Of a stretch of DNA of 64,000 nucleotides, positions 8,632-17,554 are shown piece by piece. This stretch comes from Pseudomonas sp. SCB32 (lineage in GTDB: Bacteria > Pseudomonadota > Gammaproteobacteria > Pseudomonadales > Pseudomonadaceae): NCBI RefSeq assembly GCF_009189165.1, contig NZ_CP045118.1, forward strand, positions 1,798,001 through 1,862,000, given 5' to 3'. The notes under the pieces are model-generated. The model saw nothing but the letters and a program-made list of their open reading frames with translations. It was not told where the DNA came from and made no database searches. Every line of letters begins with the position of its first letter. The first letter of the stretch is position 1. A program made the position numbers and the translations under genes.

Positions 8632-9396
8632 CTAGCGGGAATTGTCGCGCGCCTCCTGGCGCAACTGGCGCGGTGTGGTGCCGAACTGGCGCACCAGAGC
8701 GGCGGTGAAGGCGCTTTGCGAGGCGTAGCCGACCTGCGCGGCAATGTCGCCCACCGGCAGGTGCGTCCCGCGCAGCAGGTCGCGGCCCTGTTGCAGCCGG
8801 CGCTGGCGCACGTAGTCCATGGGTGTCTGTCCGGTCTCGGCGAGGAAGCGGGCGTGGAAGCGCGCGGCGGACAGCCCGGCGAGACGCGCCAGGTCGGCCA
8901 CCTGCAGCGGGTGCGCGGCGTGGCGGTCGATGTAACTGTCGAGGCTGGCCAGCGGCAGGTGCGCCGGCTCGTCCAGGCGCTGCTGGCCGGCGGCGAGGCT
9001 GGCGAGCAGGAGGATGGCGCCCTGGCGGGCAAGCACTGGGTCGTGCAGCGAGCTGCTGGCCAGCCAGTTCACCAGTTGTGCCTGATCGCCATTGAGCAGG
9101 CGCTGGCCGGGGGTTTCCAGCAGGCGGCGGCCGGCGTCGGCGTGCAGGCCGAGGCCGCCGAGCAGGTCGTCCTCGTCGTCCAGGTCGAGCACCAGGCAGC
9201 GGCTGCCGTCGGGGCTGGCGCAGGCGTGGTGGGTATCGCGCGGGACCACCGCGAAACACTGCCGGGTCACCAGGCTGCCGTGCCCGCCCACCTCGAAGTC
9301 CAGGCTGCCGGAAAGGCCCAGCACCAGTTGCGCATGGCTGTGGCTGTGGGCGAGGTGGTCGTGGCTGTAGGTGCGCAGGGAGAGGATCTGGCTCAT
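8632..9396 (-). CDS. AraC-family transcriptional regulator
   Basis: About 254 residues. A cupin-like sensor half comes first (HDHLAHSHSHAQLVLGLSG, with a His cluster; RQCFAVVPRDTHHA). The C-terminal AraC double helix-turn-helix has LARLAGLSAARFHARFLAETGQTP and the second helix DIAAQVGYASQSAFTAALVRQFGTTPRQLRQ. The start is uncertain: ATGs at 9396 and 9411 are both possible. Longer frames reach into the Pho-box-like site, which argues for the shorter form. It is likely the regulator of the EamA exporter next door, by position only. Confidence 0.85.
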   Translation of the reverse strand: MSQILSLRTYSHDHLAHSHSHAQLVLGLSGSLDFEVGGHGSLVTRQCFAVVPRDTHHACASPDGSRCLVLDLDDEDDLLGGLGLHADAGRRLLETPGQRLLNGDQAQLVNWLASSSLHDPVLARQGAILLLASLAAGQQRLDEPAHLPLASLDSYIDRHAAHPLQVADLARLAGLSAARFHARFLAETGQTPMDYVRQRRLQQGRDLLRGTHLPVGDIAAQVGYASQSAFTAALVRQFGTTPRQLRQEARDNSR

Positions 9397-9451
9397 CGGG
9401 GGCTGCTTCATCGGGCTTTGGCGGCTGGCCATCAGTCTAGCGCGGCGGGGG

Positions 9452-9480
9452 CTGTAACGGGACTGTCGCCAGTCGGTCAT
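9452..9480 (+). promoter_or_regulatory. candidate Pho box (three 11-bp-phased repeats)
   Basis: CTGTAAC (9452-9458), CTGTCGC (9463-9469) and CGGTCAT (9474-9480) are three 7-mers separated by exactly 4 bp. They match the PhoB direct-repeat pattern CTGTCAT-N4-CTGTCAT at 5, 5 and 6 of 7 positions. The site is 56 bp upstream of the plcP-like start. A -10 element is not obvious. Confidence 0.6.
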
Positions 9481-9536
9481 GTGCACTTCACTGCCGGCGC
9501 CGAAAATTGGACAAACCCCACTGGAGGTCGCCGCCG

Positions 9537-10346
9537 ATGAGCAGCGCGCAACGCATGACGCCGACGAAGAAACAACGCGTACGGACCCTGTGGATATCCG
9601 ATGTCCACCTCGGCACCCGCGATTGCCAGGCCGAGCACCTGGCCGCCTTCCTCAAGCGCTACCACGCCGACCGCGTCTACCTGGTCGGCGACATCATCGA
9701 TGGCTGGAAACTGCGCAGCGGCATGTACTGGCCGCAGGCACATACCAACGTGATCCGCCGTCTGCTGACCATGAGCAAGCGCGGCACCGAGGTGATCTAC
9801 GTCACCGGTAACCACGACGAATTCCTGCGTCGCTATTCCTCGCTGCTGCTGGGCAACATCCGTCTGGTGGACGAGATCGAGCACACCACCGCCGACGGCC
9901 GCCGCCTGCTGGTGATCCACGGCGACCAGTTCGACGTGATCACCCGCTACCACAAGTGGCTGGCCTTCCTCGGCGACTCCGCCTACGAGTTCACCCTGAC
10001 CCTGAACCGCTGGCTGAACCACTGGCGCAGCCGCTACGGCTATGGCTACTGGTCGCTGTCGGCGTACCTCAAGCACAAGGTGAAGACCGCGGTGAACTTC
10101 ATCAGCGACTTCGAGGAAGCGATCGCCCATGAGGTGCACAAGCGCGGCCTCAATGGCGTGGTCTGCGGGCACATCCACCACGCGGAGATCCGCCAGATCG
10201 GCGAGGTGGAATACCTCAACTGCGGCGACTGGGTGGAATCCTGCTCGGCGCTGATCGAACACTGGGATGGCAGTATCCAGCTCTACCGGCTGGCCGAGGA
10301 GCAGGCGCAAGTCACGGAGCTGACGGCGGTCGAGACGGCGGCATGA
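9537..10346 (+). CDS. plcP: PlcP-like metallophosphoesterase (LpxH-related)
   Basis: 269 residues with a complete calcineurin-type metal site: DVHLG (Asp22, His24), GDIIDGW, GNHDE, HGDQFD and GHIHHAE. By sequence alone it resembles UDP-2,3-diacylglucosamine hydrolases. Its pairing with a GT4 glycosyltransferase matches the PlcP-Agt arrangement, where PlcP removes phospholipid headgroups to give diacylglycerol during phosphate starvation (known in Sinorhizobium, marine bacteria and, as I recall, PA3219 of P. aeruginosa). GGAGG at 9522-9526 suits ATG 9537; a TTG at 9507 is less likely. The last 4 bp overlap the next gene. Confidence 0.78.
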   Translation: MSSAQRMTPTKKQRVRTLWISDVHLGTRDCQAEHLAAFLKRYHADRVYLVGDIIDGWKLRSGMYWPQAHTNVIRRLLTMSKRGTEVIYVTGNHDEFLRRYSSLLLGNIRLVDEIEHTTADGRRLLVIHGDQFDVITRYHKWLAFLGDSAYEFTLTLNRWLNHWRSRYGYGYWSLSAYLKHKVKTAVNFISDFEEAIAHEVHKRGLNGVVCGHIHHAEIRQIGEVEYLNCGDWVESCSALIEHWDGSIQLYRLAEEQAQVTELTAVETAA

Positions 10347-11365
10347 GGCTGCTGATCGTCACCGATGCCTGGCTGCCGCAGATCAACGGCGTGGTCACCA
10401 GCCTCAAGGCGCTGGTGGCGGAGCTGGAAGGGTTGGGCCACACGGTCGGGCTGATCACCCCGCAGGATTTCCGGCATCGCCCATGCCCCAGCTATCCGGA
10501 AATTCCCCTGGCCTGGGACCTGTGGAAGGTCGGCCGGAAGATCAGCGAGTTCGCCCCTGACTGCGTGCATCTTGCCACCGAAGGCCCACTGGGATGGGCC
10601 GCCCGGCGCTGGCTGATGCGCCGGGGCGTGAAGTTCAGCAGCGCCATTCACACGCGCTTTCCCGAATACGTGAGCACCCGCTGGCCCTGGCTGCCACTGA
10701 CCTGGGGCTACGCCTTCCTGCGCCGCTTCCATGCGCCCAGCCAGGCCGTGCTAGTCAGTAGCGAGCGGATGCGTGAGGCCTTTGTCGAGCAGGGGCTCAA
10801 GCGTTTGGCGCTGTGGCGCAAGGGTGTCGACCTGTCGCGTTTCCAGCCGGGCGATGGGGCGCCTGTGGCGCAGCCGGTGTTTCTCTATGTCGGGCGCCTG
10901 GCGCGGGAGAAGAATCTCGAAGCCTTCCTGAATCTGGATCTGCCGGGGCTCATGCGCGTGGTGGGTGACGGCCCGCAGCGATCCGAGCTGCAAGCGCGTT
11001 ATCCACAGGCGGAATTCCTCGGCTATCAACAGGGCGAGGCGCTGGCGACGGCCTATCGCAGCGCCAGTGTTCTGGTGTTCCCCTCGCGGACCGATACCCT
11101 CGGGCTTGTGATGTACGAGGCGCTGGCCTGCGGCACGCCCGTGGCGGCCTTCCCGGTGGCGGGGCCGCTGGATGTACTGGAGGAGGGCGTGACCGGTGCG
11201 CTGGACGACGACCTGCACAGCGCCTGTATGCGAGCGCTGGAACTGGACCGTCAGGCCTGCGCGCTCTGGGCGCGTGGCCAGTCCTGGCAGTTGTCCGCGC
11301 AGGAATTCCTTTCCCTGCAGGTACCCTTGGCGGAGCTGCCGGTCAGCGAAGCACCGGCCTGCTGA
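10343..11365 (+). CDS. agt: Agt-like glycolipid glycosyltransferase (GT4)
   Basis: 340 residues of GT-B fold, family GT4. The N-terminal acceptor domain starts RLLIVTDAWLPQINGVVTSL. The donor domain has LYVGRLAREKNLEAF, VVGDGPQRSEL, FLGYQQGEALATAYRSA and PSRTDTLGLVMYEALACGTP (the EX7E-like catalytic region, with Asp in the first acidic position). It would put a sugar, probably from a UDP-sugar, on the diacylglycerol released by the upstream enzyme, giving phosphorus-free membrane lipid. ATGA overlap with plcP shows translational coupling. The alternative is a mannosyltransferase of the MgtA/PimB type. Confidence 0.78.
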   Translation: MRLLIVTDAWLPQINGVVTSLKALVAELEGLGHTVGLITPQDFRHRPCPSYPEIPLAWDLWKVGRKISEFAPDCVHLATEGPLGWAARRWLMRRGVKFSSAIHTRFPEYVSTRWPWLPLTWGYAFLRRFHAPSQAVLVSSERMREAFVEQGLKRLALWRKGVDLSRFQPGDGAPVAQPVFLYVGRLAREKNLEAFLNLDLPGLMRVVGDGPQRSELQARYPQAEFLGYQQGEALATAYRSASVLVFPSRTDTLGLVMYEALACGTPVAAFPVAGPLDVLEEGVTGALDDDLHSACMRALELDRQACALWARGQSWQLSAQEFLSLQVPLAELPVSEAPAC

Positions 11366-11614
11366 TCAGAACAGCTGGCGGTCGTGATCCAGGCTCTGGT
11401 CCACCAGCCATTTGCCGTGGGCGATGGAGGCGTGCTGGGCCTTTTCCAGGTCGGCCATATAGGCGAACTCCAGCGGCAGCGTCTTGCGCTTGGTGGTCTG
11501 GCCGTCCGGGCTGGTGATGTGGCAGCCGCCTGCCCAGGGGGTGGGCAGGCCGGGGTGTTCGACGACATCGGCGGTGATGGTGTACTTGCGGTACTCGCAT
11601 TGCATCAGGCTCAT
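11366..11614 (-). CDS. small uncharacterised cytoplasmic protein
   Basis: 82 residues beginning SLMQCEYRKYTITADVVEHP and ending in an acidic/His-rich tail. No signal peptide or membrane helix. The region TTKRKTLPLEFAYMADLEKAQHASIAHGKWLVDQ looks like a compact alpha/beta protein. Its stop codon abuts that of agt (convergent, zero gap). I do not recognise a function. Start ATG 11614 was chosen because the longer frame upstream is low-complexity and overlaps the leader of the next gene. Confidence 0.6.
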   Translation of the reverse strand: MSLMQCEYRKYTITADVVEHPGLPTPWAGGCHITSPDGQTTKRKTLPLEFAYMADLEKAQHASIAHGKWLVDQSLDHDRQLF

Positions 11615-11828
11615 GGGGCGTCCTCCGGGCGAATCGCCGACGGCCCGTGTCGGGCGCGTGGCGGGGCGGAACGGGGCCGGCTGGGTGTGCCGGCAAGCCT
11701 TGCTAATCCCCACCATAGACCAGCCCCAAGGCCCGGCCGCCGGATACCGACGAACGCGAATGTCATCGTTGCCGGCTTTTACCGCGCAAATCTTCCCTTC
11801 CCCGGCGCTGCGCGCCAGACTGTCCGCC

Positions 11829-12959
11829 ATGCCTATCCAGACCCTTGCCCGCCTCGCCGATGTGGATACCCGCCAGTGGAATGCCCTGCTGCCGGACGAC
11901 CAGCCGTTCCTGCGTCACGCCTTTCTCTGCGCGCTGGAGGAAAGCGGCAGCGTAGGTGGCCGCACCGGCTGGGTGCCGGCCCATCGCGTCCTGTTCGGCG
12001 ACGATGGACGCCTGCTTGCCGCCGCGCCGGCCTACCTGAAGAGCCATTCCTACGGCGAATACGTGTTCGACTGGAGCTGGGCCGATGCCTGCCAGCGGGC
12101 CGGCATCCGCTATTACCCCAAGCTACTGGTGGGCATTCCCTTCACCCCGGTGGGTGGCGCACGTCTGCTCGGCGCGCCCGAGGCGGCGCTCAGCCTGGTC
12201 GGTGCGTTGGCGGGGGAGGTGGATGAGGCGCGCTGTTCCGGGGTGCACGTGAACTTCACCGATGTCGCCGCCGATGCCCTGCTCGGCGGTGCCGACGGCT
12301 GGATGGAGCGCCTGGGCTGCCAGTACCACTGGCGCAACCGGGGCTACCGGGATTTTTCGGACTTCCTCGATGCGCTCAGTTCGCGCAAGCGCAAGCAGCT
12401 GCGCAAGGAGCGCGAGCAGGTTGCGGGGCTGGGTATCGATTTCGTCTGGATGGAGGGCCGGGAGCTTTCCGAGGCGCACTGGGATTTCGTCTATGCCTGC
12501 TACAGCAGCACCTATGAGGTGCGCGGACAGGCGCCGTACCTGACACGGGCCTTCTTCAGCCTGCTCGGCGAGCGGATGCCGGAGGCGGTTCGCGTGGTCT
12601 TCGCCCACCGTGGCGGGCGTCCTGTGGCCATGGCGTTCAGCCTGGTTGGCGGCGATACCCTGTATGGCCGCTACTGGGGCTGCCTGGCGGAGTTCGACCG
12701 CCTGCATTTCGAGACCTGCTTCTACCAGGGCATCGATTTCGCCATTGGCCACGGCCTGCAACGCTTCGATGCCGGGGCGCAGGGCGAGCACAAGCTGATT
12801 CGCGGCTTCGAGCCGGTGATCACGCGATCCTGGCATCGCCTGGGTCATCCTGGATTGCGGGAGGCGGTGGCGGAGTTTCTGGAGCAGGAGCGTGCTGGGA
12901 TTCTTGCCTATGCCGAAGAAGCGTGGGCAGCGTTGCCTTATCGGCAGGATGGCGCCTGA
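11829..12959 (+). CDS. FemAB/DUF482-type GNAT-fold acyltransferase
   Basis: 376 residues of the peptidogalycan-recognition/DUF482 group, related to FemAB and GNAT enzymes. Signatures include WNALLPDDQPFLRHAFLCALE, PAYLKSHSYGEYVFDWSWADA, RKRKQLRKEREQV, YSSTYEVRGQAPYLTRAFF, and the C-terminal HFETCFYQGIDFAIGHGLQRFDAGAQGEHK. The substrate is not known; related proteins transfer aminoacyl or acyl groups. An in-frame ATG at 11760 would add 23 residues. MPIQTLARL at 11829 was preferred by family resemblance, with no strong ribosome-binding site at either. Confidence 0.8.
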   Translation: MPIQTLARLADVDTRQWNALLPDDQPFLRHAFLCALEESGSVGGRTGWVPAHRVLFGDDGRLLAAAPAYLKSHSYGEYVFDWSWADACQRAGIRYYPKLLVGIPFTPVGGARLLGAPEAALSLVGALAGEVDEARCSGVHVNFTDVAADALLGGADGWMERLGCQYHWRNRGYRDFSDFLDALSSRKRKQLRKEREQVAGLGIDFVWMEGRELSEAHWDFVYACYSSTYEVRGQAPYLTRAFFSLLGERMPEAVRVVFAHRGGRPVAMAFSLVGGDTLYGRYWGCLAEFDRLHFETCFYQGIDFAIGHGLQRFDAGAQGEHKLIRGFEPVITRSWHRLGHPGLREAVAEFLEQERAGILAYAEEAWAALPYRQDGA

Positions 12960-12979
12960 CGGCTTGAGCTGATGATTCT

Positions 12980-13025
12980 GTAGGAGCGCCCCATGGGCGC
13001 GATCGCGGGCATGGCCCGCTCCTAC
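12980..13025. repeat. REP-type palindrome
   Basis: GTAGGAGCGCCCCATGGGCGC followed by a second arm ending GGCCCGCTCCTAC. The ends are those of the local REP family, with a different GC-rich core. It lies between the FemAB-like gene and the converging DUF2790 gene. Confidence 0.7.
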
Positions 13026-13122
13026 GGGTAAATCTGCGCTGCGAATCAGGATCGCCCCCCGACCGCCACCACAGGCTCGCGGGGTCTGGCCTGGACGGCC
13101 GGAGGGCGATGTTCGCTGAGGT

Positions 13123-13389
13123 TCAGCTGTGGCTGGTGCGACCGCCCCATTCGAGGAAGCGGACCTTGTGGGTTTCGCCCTGGTGGTCCTGGTAGACCAT
13201 GTACGCCGGCACGATACCGACCTTGCTGGAGTTGTCGGTGCGGTGCAGCACCTTGTCCACGTCCAGGGCCATGCCGTAGTGGTACTCGGTGGCCGGCAGG
13301 TCGGCGCCGGGGTTCTTGATGGCGTCCTGGGCAAAAGCCATCGGGGCGAGGCTGGAGATCACGGCCGACACGACAGAGGCAAGCTTCAT
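13123..13389 (-). CDS. small secreted DUF2790 protein
   Basis: 88 residues. Signal peptide (MKLASVVSAVISSLAPMAFA) then the DUF2790 core: YHYGMALDVDKVL, VGIVPAYMVYQD, THKVRFLEWG. The family is Pseudomonas-centred, periplasmic or secreted, and of unknown function. Unlike the second copy at 45.9 kb it has no cysteine in the mature part. The 255 bp between this start and the CcoQ-like gene hold no other gene that I can support. Confidence 0.85.
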   Translation of the reverse strand: MKLASVVSAVISSLAPMAFAQDAIKNPGADLPATEYHYGMALDVDKVLHRTDNSSKVGIVPAYMVYQDHQGETHKVRFLEWGGRTSHS

Positions 13390-13644
13390 TCGGTATTCCT
13401 CGATAAGGGGCTCGATGAATGGGTTGAAGCCCCACCGGGGAGCGCTGGCATCAGATGTCTGCCCTGGGGTCCAGACAGGGCAGTGGACGATGCTTCAGGC
13501 GTCCATCGGTGGCGGGGCACGGGACAGATAGTTCCATCCTGGCCGCCCGCCGGGAAATTGATGTGCTTGCTAATGAAGATTGATGACGGTGATGCGACGC
13601 TCTGTCGCAGGAGTGCCCTTAAGGAGACGCGCCGAGGTGACGGG

Positions 13645-13875
13645 TCATGGCGTCCAGTCGCGCCAGTGCTCGCAGTCGCCCCGGCACCGGCCGGGGCAGG
13701 CGCAGCCGGTGTGGCTGCGTCCGGTGGCCTTTTCCATGCGTCGGGCCACCTCCTCGTCATCGGCGAAGGGCAGCATGCTGGCCTCCTCGATGCCACGCTC
13801 GCGGTGCGCCCTCAGGGTCCAGCCGACGCCGAAATACAGCGCCAGCAGGCCGGTCAGACCCAGCCATAGCGTCAT
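13645..13875 (-). CDS. CcoQ-like subunit with Cys-rich tail
   Basis: 76 residues. One N-terminal membrane helix (LWLGLTGLLALYFGVGW) is followed by a short cytoplasmic stretch with MLPFADDEEVARRME, which resembles the FixQ/CcoQ motif LPFADD. The C-terminus TGCACPGRCRGDCEHW has four cysteines (C-x-C-x3-C-x3-C) not found in ordinary CcoQ. It begins one base after the ccoN stop codon, so the two are translated together. It probably stabilises or modifies the orphan CcoN; the cysteines suggest metal binding or a disulfide, which is inference. Confidence 0.7.
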   Translation of the reverse strand: MTLWLGLTGLLALYFGVGWTLRAHRERGIEEASMLPFADDEEVARRMEKATGRSHTGCACPGRCRGDCEHWRDWTP

Positions 13876-13876
13876 C

Positions 13877-15304
13877 TCAGGCCATCCGCTCGGCAGCGAG
13901 CATGGCCTGCGGCTGCGCGCGGCGCACGGTCATCCAGGTGTTCCAGGCCATCAGCAGCATGCCGCTGAGGAACATCATCCCGCCGGTCATGCGCACCACG
14001 AAGCCGGGGTGGCTGGCCTGCAGCGCTTCGACGAAGGAGTAGGTGAGCGTGCCGTCGGCGTTGACCGCCCGCCACATCAGGCCCTGGGTGATGCCGTTGA
14101 CCCACATGGAGGCGATGTACAGCACCGTGCCGATGGTGGCCAGCCAGAAGTGTGCGTTGATCAGTCCGATGCTGTGCATCTGTTCGCGACCGAAGACCTT
14201 GGGGATCAGGTGATAGAGCGAGCCGATGGAAATCATCGCTACCCAGCCCAGCGCGCCGGCATGGACGTGGCCGATGGTCCAGTCAGTGTAGTGAGACAGG
14301 GCGTTGACGGTCTTGATCGCCATCATGGGGCCCTCAAAGGTCGACATGCCGTAGAACGCCAGCGAGACCACCAGGAAGCGCAGGATCGGGTCGGTGCGCA
14401 ACTTATTCCAGGCGCCGGAGAGGGTCATCATGCCGTTGATCATCCCGCCCCAGCTCGGCGCCAGCAGGATCAGCGACATCACCATGCCCAGTGACTGCGC
14501 CCAGTCGGGCAATGCGGTGTAGTGCAGGTGGTGCGGACCTGCCCAGATGTACAGGGTGATCAGCGCCCAGAAGTGCACGATAGAGAGCCGGTAGGAATAC
14601 ACCGGGCGCCCGGCCTGCTTGGGCACGAAGTAATACATCATCCCGAGGAAACCGGTGGTGAGGAAGAAGCCCACCGCGTTATGGCCGTACCACCACTGCA
14701 CCATGGCGTCGGTGGCGCCGGAGTACACCGGGTAGGACTTGAACCAGCTCACCGGAATCGACAGGTGGTTGACGATGTGCAGCATCGCGGTGACCACGAT
14801 GAAGGCGGCGAAGAACCAGTTGCCCACATAGATGTGCGCGGTCTTGCGCTTCATCAGGGTGCCGAAGAACACCACCGCGTAGGCGACCCAGACGATGGCC
14901 ATCCACACCGCGCCGCTGAACTCGATTTCGGCGTATTCCTTGGTGGTGGTGTAGCCCAGGGGCAGGCTGACCAGCATCACCACGATCAGCGCCTGCCAGC
15001 CCCAGAAGGTGAAGGCAGCGAGGCTGTCGGAAAACAGTCGCGTCTGGCAGGTGCGCTGCACGGTGTAATAGCTGGTGGCGAACAGCGCGCAACCGCCGAA
15101 GGCGAAGATCACCAGGCTGGTGTGCAGCGGGCGCAGGCGCCCGAAACTGGTCCACGGCAGGTCAAGGTTCAGTTGCGGCCAGACCAGTTGGGAGGCGATC
15201 AGTACCCCCATGGCCATGCCGACGACGCCCCAGACCACCGTCATGATGGCGAACTGGCGAACCACCTTGTAGTTGTACGCCTGCTCCGTGCTTCTCGTGT
15301 TCAT
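13877..15304 (-). CDS. ccoN: orphan cbb3 cytochrome oxidase catalytic subunit CcoN
   Basis: 475 residues with 12 predicted helices. Heme-copper ligands are visible: RPLHTS (low-spin heme b), YGHNAV and GPHHLHY (CuB), and [11 protein letters not shown] (high-spin and low-spin heme His). The catalytic subunit reduces O2 to water and pumps protons. There is no ccoO or ccoP beside it, so it is an orphan isoform like P. aeruginosa CcoN3/CcoN4, which assemble with CcoOP made elsewhere. The following Cys-rich CcoQ-like gene matches the CcoN4 (PA4133-PA4134) arrangement from memory. CcoN4 is tied to cyanide tolerance and phenazine-linked respiration. No clear Anr box was seen upstream. Confidence 0.92.
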   Translation of the reverse strand: MNTRSTEQAYNYKVVRQFAIMTVVWGVVGMAMGVLIASQLVWPQLNLDLPWTSFGRLRPLHTSLVIFAFGGCALFATSYYTVQRTCQTRLFSDSLAAFTFWGWQALIVVMLVSLPLGYTTTKEYAEIEFSGAVWMAIVWVAYAVVFFGTLMKRKTAHIYVGNWFFAAFIVVTAMLHIVNHLSIPVSWFKSYPVYSGATDAMVQWWYGHNAVGFFLTTGFLGMMYYFVPKQAGRPVYSYRLSIVHFWALITLYIWAGPHHLHYTALPDWAQSLGMVMSLILLAPSWGGMINGMMTLSGAWNKLRTDPILRFLVVSLAFYGMSTFEGPMMAIKTVNALSHYTDWTIGHVHAGALGWVAMISIGSLYHLIPKVFGREQMHSIGLINAHFWLATIGTVLYIASMWVNGITQGLMWRAVNADGTLTYSFVEALQASHPGFVVRMTGGMMFLSGMLLMAWNTWMTVRRAQPQAMLAAERMA

Positions 15305-15453
15305 GCTCGATTCCCGCTTGTGTCAGAACGTCCGGGCGCGCGCAGGTGGGCTGGCGGCGTCTTCCGGTGAGCGGGCAATCTAAGGAGATGCGTCAGCGGG
15401 AAACAGATTCAGATGGGGCGGGCAAATGCATATCAGCGAGAGGTCGCACGGAT

Positions 15454-15885
15454 TCAGTCGATCTCGAGGCGCCCTGCGAGAAAATGCCGCAGGCGTTCCT
15501 GCAGGTAATCCACCGCCTGCTCGTGGGCGAGGTATTCGCTGACGCGCATCAGGCGCCAGTACTGGCCTTCGTCGCCGAAACGGATGGCGTCGAACTCGGC
15601 CTGTTCCAGGCGTGCCACCAGGAACCAGGCCCAGGGGGCGGGACCGTGGGTGGCGCGGTAGCGGCGCTGCCACTCGATACGCTGCTCATCCAGGCGTATG
15701 GCGAACTCTTCCTCGAGCTCGCGCAGGGCGCATTGCACCGGTGTTTCGCGCCCCTCGCGGCCGCCGCCGGGGAAGTCCCAGCAGCCGGGGTAGGGGAGGC
15801 CGGGCTTCTCGTCGCGCTTGTAGACCACCAGCTGGCCGGCATGGAACAGCGCAAGTTTGGCGCCGGTGAAGTCGTCGTGATGCAT
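15454..15885 (-). CDS. Nudix hydrolase
   Basis: 143 residues. The Nudix box is intact: [22 protein letters not shown] fits GX5EX7REUXEEXGU apart from the last Gly. The WDFPGG element precedes it. It would hydrolyse a nucleoside diphosphate linked to another group; the substrate is not indicated. It is divergent from rluB with a 118-bp gap. Confidence 0.88.
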   Translation of the reverse strand: MHHDDFTGAKLALFHAGQLVVYKRDEKPGLPYPGCWDFPGGGREGRETPVQCALRELEEEFAIRLDEQRIEWQRRYRATHGPAPWAWFLVARLEQAEFDAIRFGDEGQYWRLMRVSEYLAHEQAVDYLQERLRHFLAGRLEID

Positions 15886-16003
15886 GGCACCTCCCAGTAA
15901 CTCTACTAGTCTTTCCCGATCGCGGACGGTGCTTTGCCGCCCGCGAGCGCGTATGATGCGCGACCTTTTTTATTCGTTGCATGCCACACCGGGAGGTGCC
16001 CAG

Positions 16004-17479
16004 ATGACCGACACGCACGAAAACCTTGAAGAACTTACCCCAGCCCCGGCCGGCGAGAAACTGCAGAAAGTCCTCGCGCGCATGGGCGTGGGCTCGCGCC
16101 GTGACGTCGAGGCCTGGATCGAAGAAGGCCGCGTCAAGGTCAATGGCGCCGTGGCCGCCCTTGGCCAGCGCGTGGGCGACCGCGATGCCATCGCCGTCGA
16201 TGACCGCCTGCTCAAGCGCGAGAAGATCGAAGAGCACGTCCGTCGCGTGCTGATCTACAACAAGCCCGAAGGCGAAGTCTGCACCCGCGACGATCCGGAA
16301 GGCCGTCCGACCGTGTTCGATCGTCTGCCGCGCCTGCGCAGCGGTCGCTGGATCAACGTCGGCCGCCTGGACATCAACACCACCGGCCTGCTGATGTTCA
16401 CCACCGACGGTGAGCTGGCCAACCGCCTGATGCACCCGTCCTACGAGATGGATCGCGAGTACGCTGTGCGCGTGCGTGGCGAAGTCGACGAAGAGATGAT
16501 CGAGCGCCTGAAAGCCGGCGTGATGCTCGAAGACGGCCCGGCCAAGTTCAGCGACATCCAGGAAGCGCCCGGTGGCGAAGGCTTCAACCACTGGTACCAC
16601 GTGGTGGTGATGGAAGGCCGTAACCGCGAAGTCCGCCGTCTGTGGGAATCCCAGGGCGTGATCGTCAGCCGCCTGAAGCGCGTGCGCTTCGGACCGGTGT
16701 TCCTGACCTCCGAACTGACCATGGGCCGCTACCGCGAAATGGGCCAGCGCGAGCTGGACATCCTCAGCGAGGAAGTCGGCCTGACCCCGATCGCCCTGCC
16801 GGCGGTTTCCACCAAGACCAAGGAGAAGGTCGAGCGCCAGGAGCGCAAGCTCGGCAAGAAGCTGGCGCCCAGCGAGCGTCCGGGCCGCGGCTCGCGTTCG
16901 CGCAGGGAACACGGCGACGACGAGCATTCGCACCGCGCGCCGCGTCCGGCAGCAGGCGAGCGTCCGTCCCGTGCTCCGCGTGACGGCGACGAGCGTCCGG
17001 CCCGCGCCCCGCGTGATGCTGGCGGTGATCGTCCTGCTCGCGCTCCGCGCGATGCCGGTGATCGTCCGGCTCGTGGCCCGCGTAGCGACTCCGCTGACAG
17101 CCGTGCCCCGCGCAAACCGCGTGATGCTGGCAGTGATCGTCCTGCTCGCGCTCCGCGTGATGCGGGTGATCGTCCGGCCCGTGGTCCGCGTAATGAAGCT
17201 GGCGAAGGCCGCGCTCCGCGCAAGCCGCGTGACGCGGGTAGTGATCGTCCCGCCCGCGCTCCGCGCGATGGCGCCGATCGTCCGGCCCGTGGCCCGCGCA
17301 GCGATGCCGGCGAAGGCCGTGCTCCGCGCAAGGCTCCGAGCGACCGTCCGGCTCGCGCTCCCGAGCGTGACAAGGGCGCCCCGCTGGCCGAGCGTCCGGG
17401 CAAGCCGGCGCGCAAGCCGATCGCCAAGCGTCGTCCGCAGGCTGCCGGTGACGGCATGCGTCCGGGCTTCAAGCGCTAA
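16004..17479 (+). CDS. rluB: 23S rRNA pseudouridine(2605) synthase RluB
   Basis: 491 residues. An N-terminal S4 RNA-binding domain (about 17-75, [19 protein letters not shown]) is followed by the RsuA/RluB catalytic domain with active-site Asp in [11 protein letters not shown], and [13 protein letters not shown] near residue 205. After about residue 270 the protein becomes a Lys/Arg-rich tail with tandem [12 protein letters not shown] units ending PGFKR. The core is about 265 residues, so almost half the protein is tail. GGAGG at 15992-15996 fixes the start. The tail is probably disordered and RNA-binding. Confidence 0.93.
   Translation: MTDTHENLEELTPAPAGEKLQKVLARMGVGSRRDVEAWIEEGRVKVNGAVAALGQRVGDRDAIAVDDRLLKREKIEEHVRRVLIYNKPEGEVCTRDDPEGRPTVFDRLPRLRSGRWINVGRLDINTTGLLMFTTDGELANRLMHPSYEMDREYAVRVRGEVDEEMIERLKAGVMLEDGPAKFSDIQEAPGGEGFNHWYHVVVMEGRNREVRRLWESQGVIVSRLKRVRFGPVFLTSELTMGRYREMGQRELDILSEEVGLTPIALPAVSTKTKEKVERQERKLGKKLAPSERPGRGSRSRREHGDDEHSHRAPRPAAGERPSRAPRDGDERPARAPRDAGGDRPARAPRDAGDRPARGPRSDSADSRAPRKPRDAGSDRPARAPRDAGDRPARGPRNEAGEGRAPRKPRDAGSDRPARAPRDGADRPARGPRSDAGEGRAPRKAPSDRPARAPERDKGAPLAERPGKPARKPIAKRRPQAAGDGMRPGFKR
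16959..17370 (+). repeat. in-frame tandem repeat encoding the RluB tail
   Basis: About ten imperfect units encode ERPARAPRD / [11 protein letters not shown] / [10 protein letters not shown] and [11 protein letters not shown] in the C-terminal half of rluB. Nucleotide units such as GATCGTCCGGCCCGTGG and CGTGATGCTGGCAGTGATCG recur almost unchanged, so length variation by slippage or recombination is expected between strains. Confidence 0.85.
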
Positions 17480-17494
17480 GCGTTAGCGACAAAT

Positions 17495-17522
17495 AAAAAA
17501 GGGCTCCTCGGAGCCCTTTTTT
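17495..17522 (+). terminator. intrinsic terminator after rluB
   Basis: AAAAAA precedes GGGCTCC / GGAGCCC, followed by TTTTTT. It is 20 bp past the rluB stop. The symmetric A and T runs allow bidirectional use. Confidence 0.9.
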
Positions 17523-17554
17523 ATTGCCTGCGATCCAGCGGTGTGACGCTTTTC

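Noticed and set aside
15305..15453. Anr/Fnr box upstream of ccoN
   Set aside because: No TTGAT-N4-ATCAA-like sequence could be found in the gap.
16959..17370. CRISPR-like array in rluB
   Set aside because: Repeats are in frame, contiguous and without unique spacers; they encode a protein tail.
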